64,000 bases of DNA from an uncultured Pseudodesulfovibrio sp. (lineage in GTDB: Bacteria; Desulfobacterota; Desulfovibrionia; Desulfovibrionales; Desulfovibrionaceae). The notes under the pieces are model-generated. The model had not been told where the DNA came from and searched no databases. It saw nothing but the letters and a program-made list of their open reading frames with translations. Location of the stretch: NCBI RefSeq assembly GCF_963662885.1, contig NZ_OY760065.1, positions 627,496 to 691,495 on the forward strand, read 5' to 3'. Below are positions 1-8,619 of the stretch, one piece after another (the stretch's first letter is position 1; every line of letters begins with the position of its first letter). Made by a program: the position numbers and the translations under genes.

Positions 1-293
1 TCGAGATGGAAGACCAGGCCATGCTGGAGACCATGAACGGCAAGTCCGACGCCACCGTCTACGACCTGCCCATGACCTCCATCTTCTACACTCAGCACGG
101 CAAGGATGCGGGCATGAAGTTCCTGGACGAGCCCTTCACCTACGAGCCGCTGGGCTGGGCCATCAACAAGGGTGACCCCGATTTCCTGAACTGGCTGAAC
201 AACTTCATCGTTCAGATCAAGAACGACGGCCGTTACGAGCGGATCTACAACAAGTGGTTCGGTTCCAACGACTGGTATCAGAACATCCAGTAA
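1..293 (+). CDS. Amino-acid ABC transporter substrate-binding protein, C-terminal part
   Basis: The reading frame is open from the window edge to a TAA at 291-293, so the gene starts upstream. The visible ~97 residues match the C-terminal lobe of SBP_bac_3 periplasmic amino-acid binding proteins: a segment saying the protein is on the outside of the ligand cleft (FTYEPLGWAINKGDPDFLNW), then the family-typical ending INDGRYERIYNKWF-like tail. It is followed by a permease and an ATPase on the same strand, which makes a complete polar amino-acid importer. A GC-rich hairpin lies between it and the permease, so it may be expressed more strongly than the downstream genes. The ligand cannot be told from this fragment. 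Confidence 0.9.
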   Translation, partial: EMEDQAMLETMNGKSDATVYDLPMTSIFYTQHGKDAGMKFLDEPFTYEPLGWAINKGDPDFLNWLNNFIVQIKNDGRYERIYNKWFGSNDWYQNIQ

Positions 294-310
294 TCGCCGA
301 TTTATTGAAC

Positions 311-340
311 GGGGGCCGCACTATGCGGCCCCCGGCCTTT
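311..340 (+). terminator. Hairpin between binding-protein and permease genes
   Basis: A 9-bp perfect stem (311-319 with 325-333, GGGGGCCGC/GCGGCCCCC) with a 5-nt loop is followed by GGCC and four T. It probably acts as a partial terminator or 3'-end stabiliser, a common arrangement that gives excess binding protein over the membrane components. Confidence 0.55.
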
Positions 341-368
341 TCCGCGCACCTATCTCATCGAGCATACA

Positions 369-1379
369 ATGAACGAAACCGCGAAGGTCGAGTCCAAAAA
401 GGACATCGACAAGAATTTGATTTGGAAAGTGGCGTATGCGGTCGCTCTCATCGCGGTGTGCCTGGGCTTTTACTGGGCCACCACGCAGACCGACTACATA
501 TGGCGCTGGAATCGTATACCTAGATATTTTTACTACATCGACACCGTTAACGTGACCGCCGAAATGGAAGGCGACGTGACTTCCATCACCAAGAAGGGTG
601 ATGATTCCGTGGTTATCGTCTCCGACGGCACCGACTCGGAATACTACACCGTTCCCGGCTCCCAAATAGAAGTGAGCGAGGGACAGACCGTTTTCATGGG
701 CGACACCATCGGCACCTATTCCGAAGGCAAGATGGGAATGCTCGTGAAAGGAACGATCATCACCGTCGAAGTCAGCATCGTGGCGATCTTCTTCGGTATC
801 CTCATCGGCCTTTTCACAGGCCTGTCGAGGATATCGACCAATCCGTTCCTCAAGATGTCGGCCATCACCTATATTGAAATCATCCGAGGCACCCCGCTGC
901 TGGTCCAGATCATGATCTGGTACTTCGTGCTCGGCACCATCATCAACAACCTGCTGAGCAAGGCGGGGCTGTTCCAGGTGCCGGAACTGTGGTTCGGTAT
1001 CGCCTCTCTGGCCATCTTCGCCGGTGCATACGTGGCTGAAATCGTCCGCGCGGGCATCCAGTCCATCCACAAGGGACAGATGGAAGCGGCGCGTTCGCTC
1101 GGCATGACCAAGGTCAAGGCCATGCGCAAGATCATCCTGCCTCAGGCGTTCAAGCGCATCCTGCCGCCTCTGGCCGGCCAGTTCATCAGCCTGATCAAGG
1201 ACTCCTCCCTGCTGGGCGTCATCGCCATCCGCGAGCTGACCAAGGCCACCCGCGAGGCGGTCACCACCAGCCTGATGCCCTATGAACTGTGGTTCGTGTG
1301 CGGTGTGCTCTACCTGATCATCACCTTCACTCTGTCCATGTTCGTCCAGTACCTTGAAAGAAGGACAGCGGAGGCCTAG
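369..1379 (+). CDS. Polar amino-acid ABC transporter permease with inserted soluble domain
   Basis: This is an inner-membrane permease of the HisM/GlnP family (336 aa). A first membrane segment lies near residues 20-40. The usual permease core begins near residue 120 (LVKGTIITVEVSIVAIFFGI), contains the family's RGTPLLVQ segment, and has the cytoplasmic EAA loop (EAARSLGMTKVKAMRKIILP) that contacts the ATPase. Between them, residues ~50-118 form an extra soluble, beta-rich stretch ending SEGQTVFMGDTIGTY, which resembles barrel-sandwich hybrid (lipoyl/biotinyl-like) folds. Ordinary members are ~220-250 aa, so this insertion explains the excess length. It is followed after 2 nt by the ATPase gene. 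Assignment to the family is firm; the insert's fold is inferred from its pattern. Confidence 0.9.
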   Translation: MNETAKVESKKDIDKNLIWKVAYAVALIAVCLGFYWATTQTDYIWRWNRIPRYFYYIDTVNVTAEMEGDVTSITKKGDDSVVIVSDGTDSEYYTVPGSQIEVSEGQTVFMGDTIGTYSEGKMGMLVKGTIITVEVSIVAIFFGILIGLFTGLSRISTNPFLKMSAITYIEIIRGTPLLVQIMIWYFVLGTIINNLLSKAGLFQVPELWFGIASLAIFAGAYVAEIVRAGIQSIHKGQMEAARSLGMTKVKAMRKIILPQAFKRILPPLAGQFISLIKDSSLLGVIAIRELTKATREAVTTSLMPYELWFVCGVLYLIITFTLSMFVQYLERRTAEA

Positions 1380-1381
1380 CC

Positions 1382-2113
<732 letters not shown>

Positions 2114-2124
2114 AGCTTCAATTG

Positions 2125-2156
2125 AGGGGCCCGGACTACAACCCCGGGCCCCTTTC
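2125..2156 (+). terminator. Intrinsic terminator of amino-acid transporter operon
   Basis: A 10-bp perfect stem (2125-2134 AGGGGCCCGG with 2144-2153) and a 9-nt loop are followed by a short T-rich stretch, 12 nt after the ATPase stop codon. Confidence 0.85.
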
Positions 2157-2176
2157 GCTTGCTTTTTGGTTTAATC

Positions 2177-2206
2177 TTGACACGCTCCCGCTAGCCTCGA
2201 TATAGA
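2177..2206 (+). promoter_or_regulatory. Predicted sigma70-type promoter of methyltransferase gene
   Basis: TTGACA (2177-2182) and TATAGA (2201-2206) are separated by 18 nt, about 50 nt upstream of the methyltransferase ATG at 2257. It is positioned just after the upstream terminator, as expected for a new transcription unit. Confidence 0.6.
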
Positions 2207-2256
2207 ATCGCTCCGTCACAAATTTTCTATCCCAAACGGTCAACATTGGAGATTTC

Positions 2257-2937
2257 ATGGATCAGCAATACGAGTTGGAACCAACCAAAATGTCGCTGGA
2301 TGATATCTCCGAACATGGCAGGGTCGAACTTGGCATCGGGACAAGCTACACCTGGAGAAAAGATCCCCGGCATGTATTGTTTGCCCTGGCGCGTTACAAG
2401 TTCTGCGCTAAAATGCTGTCCGGTAAAAAACATGTCCTGGAGGCTGGGTGCGGTGATGGCACCGGTATGCCTATCCTGATGCAAGAGATCGAGGCTTATT
2501 ACGGTGTTGATCTAGAGCAGGTATTCATCACCGATTGCCAAGCGCAGTACCGCGACTGGCCCAACGTCCGTTTCCAAAAGATGGACTTGACGAAAGACAA
2601 ACCCGAAGGGACATTCGACTGCTGCATCTCGCTTGATGTCATTGAACACATTCCCCTCGCAGGTGAAAACGAATACATCAAGGCTCTGCACGAGAACCTG
2701 ACCCCCGACGGTGTCTGCATTGTCGGCACCCCCAATATCACCTCGGATCAGTTTGCCAGTGAGTCAAGCAGGGCCGGGCACATCAACCTTAAAAGCCACA
2801 TCACACTCAAAGCGGCTCTAGTTCCCTACTTTGAGAACATCTTTCTCTTCTCCATGAATGATGAAGTAGTGCACACGGGATACGCTCCCATGGCCCACTA
2901 CCTCTTCGCTGTTTGCGCTGGAAAAAAGAATCGCTAA
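2257..2937 (+). CDS. Class I SAM-dependent methyltransferase
   Basis: This is a 226-aa methyltransferase with the class I fold. Motif I ([13 protein letters not shown], ~residue 62) binds SAM, followed by [11 protein letters not shown] (motif II acidic residue), and [13 protein letters not shown] (motif IV/V region) typical of the Methyltransf_11/23 families. The acceptor is unknown; the position at the edge of a glycan locus suggests a sugar or glycan. The start at 2257 has a GGAG-like ribosome site 7-10 nt upstream. Base composition is visibly more AT-rich than in the flanking operons, like the next gene, suggesting a joint origin by transfer. Confidence 0.85.
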
Positions 2938-2960
2938 ACCAAAACGAGTAACAGCCATCC

Positions 2961-4151
2961 ATGTTCAAAGCCCAAAGAGACTATCGAATAAACTTACGCA
3001 AGTACCGTCTGTTCTATTGGCCCTTGTTACTGCCTGTGGCCTTATTGATCGCTCTTTTCAACAAGATTTCTCCGGTTCCGTTCAAAATCTATCCCATCAG
3101 AGTTGAACGCGTCGGTCAAATGGCCGCAAACCAGGAAGAGTACTTGTGTAGGCTGGATATGGGGCTGTACCCCAAAGAATTTCGTATATTTGTCTACCGG
3201 GACAAACCGAGCAATGGGGTTTTGCTGGACATACTCAAGCAGGCGATGCCGATCAATAACCTTTTTTTGCCGCTCTTTGACATCTGCCACAAACTAGGTG
3301 GGATGGGCGTTACCTCCATGGCAATCAATGATCTTCATGGAGATGACGAATCTCACTTTACAGATGTGACCAAACAGCACTTCTTTCTCAGTGATGAACA
3401 ACTTAAGCAGGCAAGAAAGGAATATCAGGCACTCGGGCTCGACCCTGACAAACCGTTCATTCCCATTCTTGGGCGGGATCCGGCCTATCTGGACTCCATT
3501 GGGGAGCCTACATTTGATGACAACAAGCGGAATGTGGATATCAACACCTACGTCAAGGCAATAGAGTACATGGCGGAACGATTCACTGTGTTGCGAATAG
3601 GCAGCGTGGTGAAAATGCCCCTCAAATGCTCCCACCCCAATGTTTTCGACTACAGCTTCTCCGGTAAGCGCTCAGAGCTGCTCGACATTTATTTTACCTA
3701 TAAATGCCACTTTTTCATGAGTTGCGGGACCGGACTCGATGCCCTGTCCTCCTGGTGCTTCAGACTTCCTGTGCTTCTTGTGAACTTTATTCCTCCAAGC
3801 CTTACTTCCAACCTGCGCAAAAATTCGGTCGTCATTCTCAAAAAATACTGGTTGGACAAGGAAAACCGCTACCTCACCCTCAGCGAACTCTTTGAGAACG
3901 GCATGGGCTATGTCTACGATGGCGCCACTCTTCGAGAGAATGGTATTACTGTCCACGACAACACGCCGGAAGAAATCCTGGAAGCCTGCAAGGAAATGAT
4001 TGCCAGACTTGATGGCACGTGGGTTGAAACACCGGAAGATGTGGAGATGCAGGAACAGTTCTGGAATACCTACACCAAATATAAGGATGTGAAGCACTCC
4101 GTTAAGGTCGGAACGGTTTTTCTGCGCGAGAATCCTTACTATAGAAGTTGA
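2961..4151 (+). CDS. Putative glycosyltransferase, TIGR04372-like
   Basis: This 396-aa protein has an N-terminal hydrophobic stretch (~residues 18-36, WPLLLPVALLIALF) and a GT-B-like C-terminal part. The C-terminal half (GLDALSSWCFRLPVLLVNFI, then DNTPEEILEACKEM) resembles the TIGR04372 family of putative glycosyltransferases found in surface-polysaccharide loci. That assignment is from recalled family pattern and is moderately secure. It follows the methyltransferase by 23 nt and ends at a strong bidirectional terminator. Its codon use is more AT-rich than that of most genes in the window. Confidence 0.65.
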   Translation: MFKAQRDYRINLRKYRLFYWPLLLPVALLIALFNKISPVPFKIYPIRVERVGQMAANQEEYLCRLDMGLYPKEFRIFVYRDKPSNGVLLDILKQAMPINNLFLPLFDICHKLGGMGVTSMAINDLHGDDESHFTDVTKQHFFLSDEQLKQARKEYQALGLDPDKPFIPILGRDPAYLDSIGEPTFDDNKRNVDINTYVKAIEYMAERFTVLRIGSVVKMPLKCSHPNVFDYSFSGKRSELLDIYFTYKCHFFMSCGTGLDALSSWCFRLPVLLVNFIPPSLTSNLRKNSVVILKKYWLDKENRYLTLSELFENGMGYVYDGATLRENGITVHDNTPEEILEACKEMIARLDGTWVETPEDVEMQEQFWNTYTKYKDVKHSVKVGTVFLRENPYYRS

Positions 4152-4167
4152 ACCACAGATACAGAAT

Positions 4168-4201
4168 AAAAAAAGGGGGGCATTGAGCCCCCCTTTTTTT
4201 T
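4168..4201. terminator. Bidirectional terminator between converging units
   Basis: A run of A (4168-4174), GGGGGG, a 7-nt loop, CCCCCC and a run of T form a symmetric hairpin. It separates the forward gene ending at 4151 from the reverse operon ending at 4220 and can stop transcription from both sides. Confidence 0.9.
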
Positions 4202-4219
4202 GCTATATTTCCCCTACAG

Positions 4220-5239
4220 CTACATGGCGAAATAACCGACTTTGTCGTTATCCTTTTCCATGGAGAACTCGGGGTCGAAGAGTCTGCATCGGACGCAATT
4301 GTTTATCTCGTTACGCTTACCCGTGGCATGCAGGTTACGGATACGGTTGAACCCTTCTCCATTCCAGACCTCGGCGATGCTTTGTTTGTTGATGTCGCCA
4401 TGGTTGTGCTTTGCGTCCACATCCTGTCCGCACAACGGGACCAGCCCCATGGTTGTGACATGGAAGGTTCCCCAGGGGACAACACAGGGATGATAGGTCA
4501 AATCCTGAACATAGTTGCCCTTCTGTTCATCCTGAATGTATTCATTACCCCAGGTATGCAGCTTCTTGATATAAATTCGATCATGGGGCCTGCGTATGTC
4601 AGCCCAGAAATCTTCCCACATCTGCATGGCGTTGCGGCGCTCCGGAGCATGGATGTCATATGCGGCCACTCCACGGACCCTGATGATCACGTCGGGGCTG
4701 ATTTCATCACGAATACGGAAGAAGTTTCGGATATTTTTGCTGACCACGTCGAAATTGAGTCCCTTGCGCACGGCCTCATATTCGGCCTTGTCCACAGAAT
4801 CGATGGAGATCATCAACTCATCGAGACCGGCCTCAAGCATCTTCCGGGCGTTGTCTTCATCAAGCAACGACGCATTGGTTGAGCCCGTGACGAATTTGAC
4901 TCCGATATCTTTCAGCTTCTTGATCCGATCGAAGAGGCTTTTATCGAGCAGAGGTTCCCCGGCGCGCTGCAGGGCTACGAAGCGAATCCAATCGGTATAA
5001 TCGGACATCTCCTCGGCGATCTTGTCGAAAAGATAGTCACTCATGAACGGGACGGACTTATCCCATTGATTAACGGCACAGAAGGTACAACGGCTGTTAC
5101 AAATGCGAACCGTCTCAATCTGGAAAAACTGTGGGAATCTCTTATAGTCTTCCAAGGATTCCAAATCCAATCGATCCGCAATGGAATCCAATTCCTTTTG
5201 CAAATTCTCAGGTGTTACATCCTCAATTTTTTCTATCAT
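4220..5239 (-). CDS. Radical SAM/SPASM protein
   Basis: This 339-aa enzyme carries the radical SAM [4Fe-4S] motif CNSRCTFC (CxxxCxxC, ~residues 47-54). Its C-terminal third has a SPASM-like cysteine set (HPCVVPWG, VPLCGQD, NNCVRCRLF) that would bind an auxiliary cluster. It is the last gene of the long reverse operon. Its start has a good ribosome site (GGAGGTATGCA before the ATG). The substrate is unknown; SPASM proteins act on peptides, sugars or other small molecules, and this context favours a sugar or glycan intermediate. It is one of two such enzymes in the operon. Confidence 0.85.
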   Translation of the reverse strand: MIEKIEDVTPENLQKELDSIADRLDLESLEDYKRFPQFFQIETVRICNSRCTFCAVNQWDKSVPFMSDYLFDKIAEEMSDYTDWIRFVALQRAGEPLLDKSLFDRIKKLKDIGVKFVTGSTNASLLDEDNARKMLEAGLDELMISIDSVDKAEYEAVRKGLNFDVVSKNIRNFFRIRDEISPDVIIRVRGVAAYDIHAPERRNAMQMWEDFWADIRRPHDRIYIKKLHTWGNEYIQDEQKGNYVQDLTYHPCVVPWGTFHVTTMGLVPLCGQDVDAKHNHGDINKQSIAEVWNGEGFNRIRNLHATGKRNEINNCVRCRLFDPEFSMEKDNDKVGYFAM

Positions 5240-5261
5240 TGCATACCTCCAGATATGACAG

Positions 5262-5924
5262 CTACTTGTTCGGCATCATTATATCGAGGTCCAACGCCTC
5301 GTCGTTATCCAAGGAAGGTGAAAAATGGGGATCATCAAAGGTGCCGCCTCGGATCTCCACATTCCTACCACATACTGAAATCCGTGTTTCCTCAAGCCAG
5401 GCAGCCAGCTGTATCAGCATTTTGCATTCTGCCACGAAGAGGCTGTGGCGAGTCGAAAGGACGTCGTGAGCATTCACCGGGTAGACACATTGCATGACGA
5501 TCTGTCCGGTATCAGTCCCTTCATCGACCACATGAATCGTTTCCCCTACGAATCTGACACCGTACTCAATCGCGGTATCAAAAGAGCCTAATCCGGGAAA
5601 TGCAGGCAGTAGGGCCGGATGGATGTTAAAAATCCTTTCGGCATATTCCCGAACCAAATCATCGACGAACAATCTCGGGAAAATCGAAACAACATAGTCA
5701 ATATCGTTCGCCTTCAAATACCGCAACAATTGCAATGAAAAATTTGCATTGTCCGATTCTTCAATACGCACGACTTCCACACCGTGCTCAACAGCCACGC
5801 CTTCGGCTCCGCACGCCCGATCCGTGACCACTGAATGGACATTTCTGCGGAACACTTTGGTATTCAGGCAGTGTCCCAGCAGGGTTCCCTTCGAAGCTGT
5901 CACAACGACAATTTTAACAGGCAT
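5262..5924 (-). CDS. Formyltransferase (PurN/sugar N-formyltransferase-like)
   Basis: This 220-aa protein of the formyl_trans_N fold would transfer a formyl group from N10-formyltetrahydrofolate. The catalytic triad region is recognisable: FNIHPALLPAFPG supplies Asn and His, and VVDEGTDTGQIV supplies the Asp. It is about as long as PurN but the N-terminal part differs from purine enzymes. Its place in a glycan operon with a DegT aminotransferase suggests N-formylation of an amino sugar, as known for several O-antigen formyltransferases. That role is inferred. It sits 22 nt upstream of the terminal radical SAM gene. Confidence 0.8.
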   Translation of the reverse strand: MPVKIVVVTASKGTLLGHCLNTKVFRRNVHSVVTDRACGAEGVAVEHGVEVVRIEESDNANFSLQLLRYLKANDIDYVVSIFPRLFVDDLVREYAERIFNIHPALLPAFPGLGSFDTAIEYGVRFVGETIHVVDEGTDTGQIVMQCVYPVNAHDVLSTRHSLFVAECKMLIQLAAWLEETRISVCGRNVEIRGGTFDDPHFSPSLDNDEALDLDIMMPNK

Positions 5925-5933
5925 GGCTACTCC

Positions 5934-6974
5934 TCATGTAAACAGCGGGAAAAGGGTATCACAAGCCCTATCAAGCACTTCATCCGAATCCTGCCCCACA
6001 AAAATCGAGGTCAATTCCCTGAAGACCTGTCGATTACGCTCTTCCCGTTCTCGGCACGCTTCATCAGGCCAGGACTTGATAACAGAAAGGCCTATGGGTT
6101 CTCCGCCCATTCCCTCCTTGAACCTCCGCAGGCCGGCATCATCCTCAGACGCCCAGGACATGCCAAGGTCAAGCGTTTTACAGCCTCTCTTGAAGGTATC
6201 CAGCATGACCTCCCAGAAAAGCAGATTGTTGGGACGGAACTCCAGGGCACCAAGGTCAGAGGCCCCAAATTTGTAGCAGGCCACATCCCCATGGAACAAA
6301 ACAAGTACGGAACTGCAAACTCTGCCATCCAGGCAGGCTTCGGCTACATAGCCAGCACCATCTCGGAAAAAATGCTCATGCAATTTTTCAAAAAACCGCA
6401 AAGGAGGAGTCAGAATGCCGAATTTATGCCTGCGATGGTCGCGCAATTGATGATAGAAGTCTCTGATCCCCTGCTCGTCGCTTCGCATACGCACTTCAAC
6501 GGCATGCTTGCGGGCCTTGTTTACATTGCGTCTGAAATTGGTCGAGCACCGGCGCCACATGACGTCTTCCTCATCGAGACTGACTTCATGGTGCATGGCA
6601 CCATCTTCGACAGGCCAACCTGGAAAGTCATCCTTCGCCAGTTTCAGGCTGAAGGAATGGTCAGGATAGGCCAAACGCAACGAATTCAATCCCTCGGCTA
6701 AGCAAGCCCCTGAGATTCCGCTTGATACGAAGTCGGAATACGGCAGAGATACGATTCTTTTCCCAACCACATCATCGATGTCAGCGAAAGGAAGAACCCC
6801 ATCCTGCATCCGCAAGCCCATTATCTTGAAACCAAAAGACTCCGAGAGAACCTTCAACCACCGCGCACTGAAGAAAATACAGGAAGTCTCGAATGCGGAG
6901 GTCTTCAAACCTTCGTCTAGGGAGATGATATCGTTCACAGGTCTACTCGGCTTATCGGACACAGATATACTCAA
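5934..6974 (-). CDS. FemAB/GNAT-like acyltransferase (BioF2-like)
   Basis: This 346-aa protein resembles the Acetyltransf_6 (BioF2-like, FemAB-related) family. The diagnostic stretch is in the C-terminal half: an HKFGILTPPLRFFEKL segment, the beta strands VCSSVLVLFHGDVACYKFGA, and then a LLFWEVMLDTFKRGCKTLDLG helix-strand. Such proteins transfer acyl or aminoacyl groups in cell-wall and polysaccharide pathways. The start is uncertain: the longest frame opens with TTG at 6974 with a weak ribosome site, and an in-frame GTG 12 codons later is possible. It could supply an N-acyl group to the sugar made by this operon. Confidence 0.75.
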   Translation of the reverse strand: MSISVSDKPSRPVNDIISLDEGLKTSAFETSCIFFSARWLKVLSESFGFKIMGLRMQDGVLPFADIDDVVGKRIVSLPYSDFVSSGISGACLAEGLNSLRLAYPDHSFSLKLAKDDFPGWPVEDGAMHHEVSLDEEDVMWRRCSTNFRRNVNKARKHAVEVRMRSDEQGIRDFYHQLRDHRRHKFGILTPPLRFFEKLHEHFFRDGAGYVAEACLDGRVCSSVLVLFHGDVACYKFGASDLGALEFRPNNLLFWEVMLDTFKRGCKTLDLGMSWASEDDAGLRRFKEGMGGEPIGLSVIKSWPDEACREREERNRQVFRELTSIFVGQDSDEVLDRACDTLFPLFT

Positions 6975-6983
6975 GGTAGCAAA

Positions 6984-7502
6984 TTAGAGACGTTGTAACA
7001 TCGACCCAACGAACGCAGCCCCGGCCGCCTGGTCGCCTTCTTGCGGCGCCCAATCCGCAAAGATCATGTCGTCGCGGTTGAACGGGCCGTTGGCCACTTC
7101 GTGGAAGACGACCCAGTCGCTCAAAGGGATGAGGCTGTGAAACTTCTGCGCTCCCAGCCGGTAGCAGAAGGCGTGCTCGCCGCCGGGGGCGGACAGGCGG
7201 ATGACGCGCTCAAGCCCACCCTGGTCGTCAAACAGCAAGACCGCCATATCGCCTTCCACCACGTGGAAGCTTTCCGACTTGCCCAAATGCTTGTGCGGCG
7301 GCACGAAGGTATGCTTCTCGTGCACGATGAGCATCTCGTGCAGCGTATTCTCCACCCCGTCGTGCAGGCACAGACGGCAGCGCCGACGCGGCTGGCGCGC
7401 GGCCTCTGCCTTGAGGAAGTCGATGACCTCCGGCCCGGCAACGACAACGTCGGTTTCGTCGGCGTAATAGACTTCCGGCGTAACCGGATGAATACCCTGC
7501 AT
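6984..7502 (-). CDS. wbuC: WbuC-family cupin metalloprotein
   Basis: This 172-aa single-domain cupin matches the WbuC family seen in O-antigen loci. Family landmarks are RLCLHDGVENTLHEMLIVHE, the metal-binding PPHKHLGKSESFHVVEG (two His and a Glu), GAQKFHSLIPLSDW, and the end-piece EVANGPFNRDDMIFADWAP. The open frame extends further upstream, but the ATG at 7502 lies 2 nt after the stop of the preceding aminotransferase and gives the normal family length. Function is not established for the family; it may modify or sense a sugar nucleotide. Confidence 0.85.
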   Translation of the reverse strand: MQGIHPVTPEVYYADETDVVVAGPEVIDFLKAEAARQPRRRCRLCLHDGVENTLHEMLIVHEKHTFVPPHKHLGKSESFHVVEGDMAVLLFDDQGGLERVIRLSAPGGEHAFCYRLGAQKFHSLIPLSDWVVFHEVANGPFNRDDMIFADWAPQEGDQAAGAAFVGSMLQRL

Positions 7503-7504
7503 GC

Positions 7505-8593
7505 CTAGCTCCCGTAGAATTGGTTGATGCAGTCGGCCACGTACCGGACCTGCTCGTCGCTGAGCTTCTCGTGCACCGGCAGGCAAATAGCCCTTTTCTG
7601 CAACCGCTCCGCATTGGGGAACGGCCCCAGGTTACGCGCCTTGTAGGCCGCGTGGTACGGCATGAGCGGGGCATGATTGAGCTTGGTCTCAATCTCCTTC
7701 TCCGTCAGAAACGCCATCAGCTCATCGCGACGGTCCACATAGATGGAGAAGGTGTAGTAGATGTGTCCGTCCTTGTCTCCGGCATCCTGAAAGGCGGCAA
7801 CATCGGACAACAGCTCGTTATACATAGCGGCAATGGCCCTGCGGCGCGAGACGATCTCGTCATACCGCTTCAGGTTGACCAGCAGCATGGCCGCCTGCAC
7901 CGTGTCCAGACGATGGTTCATGCTCGGTACCTGGCAATCCTGGCGGCCGATGGTCCCTGCGTAACGCAACATGCGCAGCCGATCGGCCAGGGCGTCGTCG
8001 TCAGTCGCTATACAACCCGCCTCGCCGTAGGAGTGCAGCACCTTCATGCAGTTCATGCTGAAACAGGCGACCTTGCTGAAGGAGCCAGCTCTGCCATCGG
8101 CATTGTGACCGCCGAACGCCTGAGCGCAGTCCTCTATGACCGTAAGACCATGTTCCTCGGCTATCTTGCAGATGGCCTTCATGTCGCACATCTTGCCACA
8201 AAAATGTACCGGAATGATCGCCTTGGTCCGCTCAGTCACTGCCGGGGCAATGGCCGCGGGGTCCATGTTCAGATCGTCACGCACATCCACGAAAACCGGG
8301 GTGGCCCCTGCCATGGTGATGGCGTTGGCCGTGGCGATCCAGGACAGACAGGTGGTAATGACCTCATCGCCGGGACCGATGCCCAGACCTCGCAGGGCCA
8401 GCAATAACGCGGAGCTGCCCGAATCAACGCCGATGCCGTGGGCAACGCCGGCCTTGTCCGCAACCGCGGCCTCGAAGGTATCCACCTCGGGGCCGAGCAG
8501 AATGCGCCCATGATCGAAGACCGTTGCAACGGCCTCCAGCAGTTCGGATTTAAGAGGCTCAAAGACCCTCAGGTCAAGATATGGGACTTTCAC
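7505..8593 (-). CDS. DegT/DnrJ/EryC1/StrS-family sugar aminotransferase
   Basis: This 362-aa PLP enzyme of the DegT family normally converts a keto-sugar nucleotide to an amino sugar. Visible landmarks are GVDSGSSALLLALRGLGIGPGDEVITT, the PLP-contacting VIEDCAQAFGG, and the CFSMNCMKVLHSYGEAG segment, where the Lys should form the Schiff base. The start is GTG at 8593. It is 2 nt from the cupin gene and near a formyltransferase, which suggests that the amino group it installs is then acylated or formylated. Confidence 0.92.
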   Translation of the reverse strand: MKVPYLDLRVFEPLKSELLEAVATVFDHGRILLGPEVDTFEAAVADKAGVAHGIGVDSGSSALLLALRGLGIGPGDEVITTCLSWIATANAITMAGATPVFVDVRDDLNMDPAAIAPAVTERTKAIIPVHFCGKMCDMKAICKIAEEHGLTVIEDCAQAFGGHNADGRAGSFSKVACFSMNCMKVLHSYGEAGCIATDDDALADRLRMLRYAGTIGRQDCQVPSMNHRLDTVQAAMLLVNLKRYDEIVSRRRAIAAMYNELLSDVAAFQDAGDKDGHIYYTFSIYVDRRDELMAFLTEKEIETKLNHAPLMPYHAAYKARNLGPFPNAERLQKRAICLPVHEKLSDEQVRYVADCINQFYGS

Positions 8594-8619
8594 GATGCAA
8601 ACGCTCCTATATGATGGGG

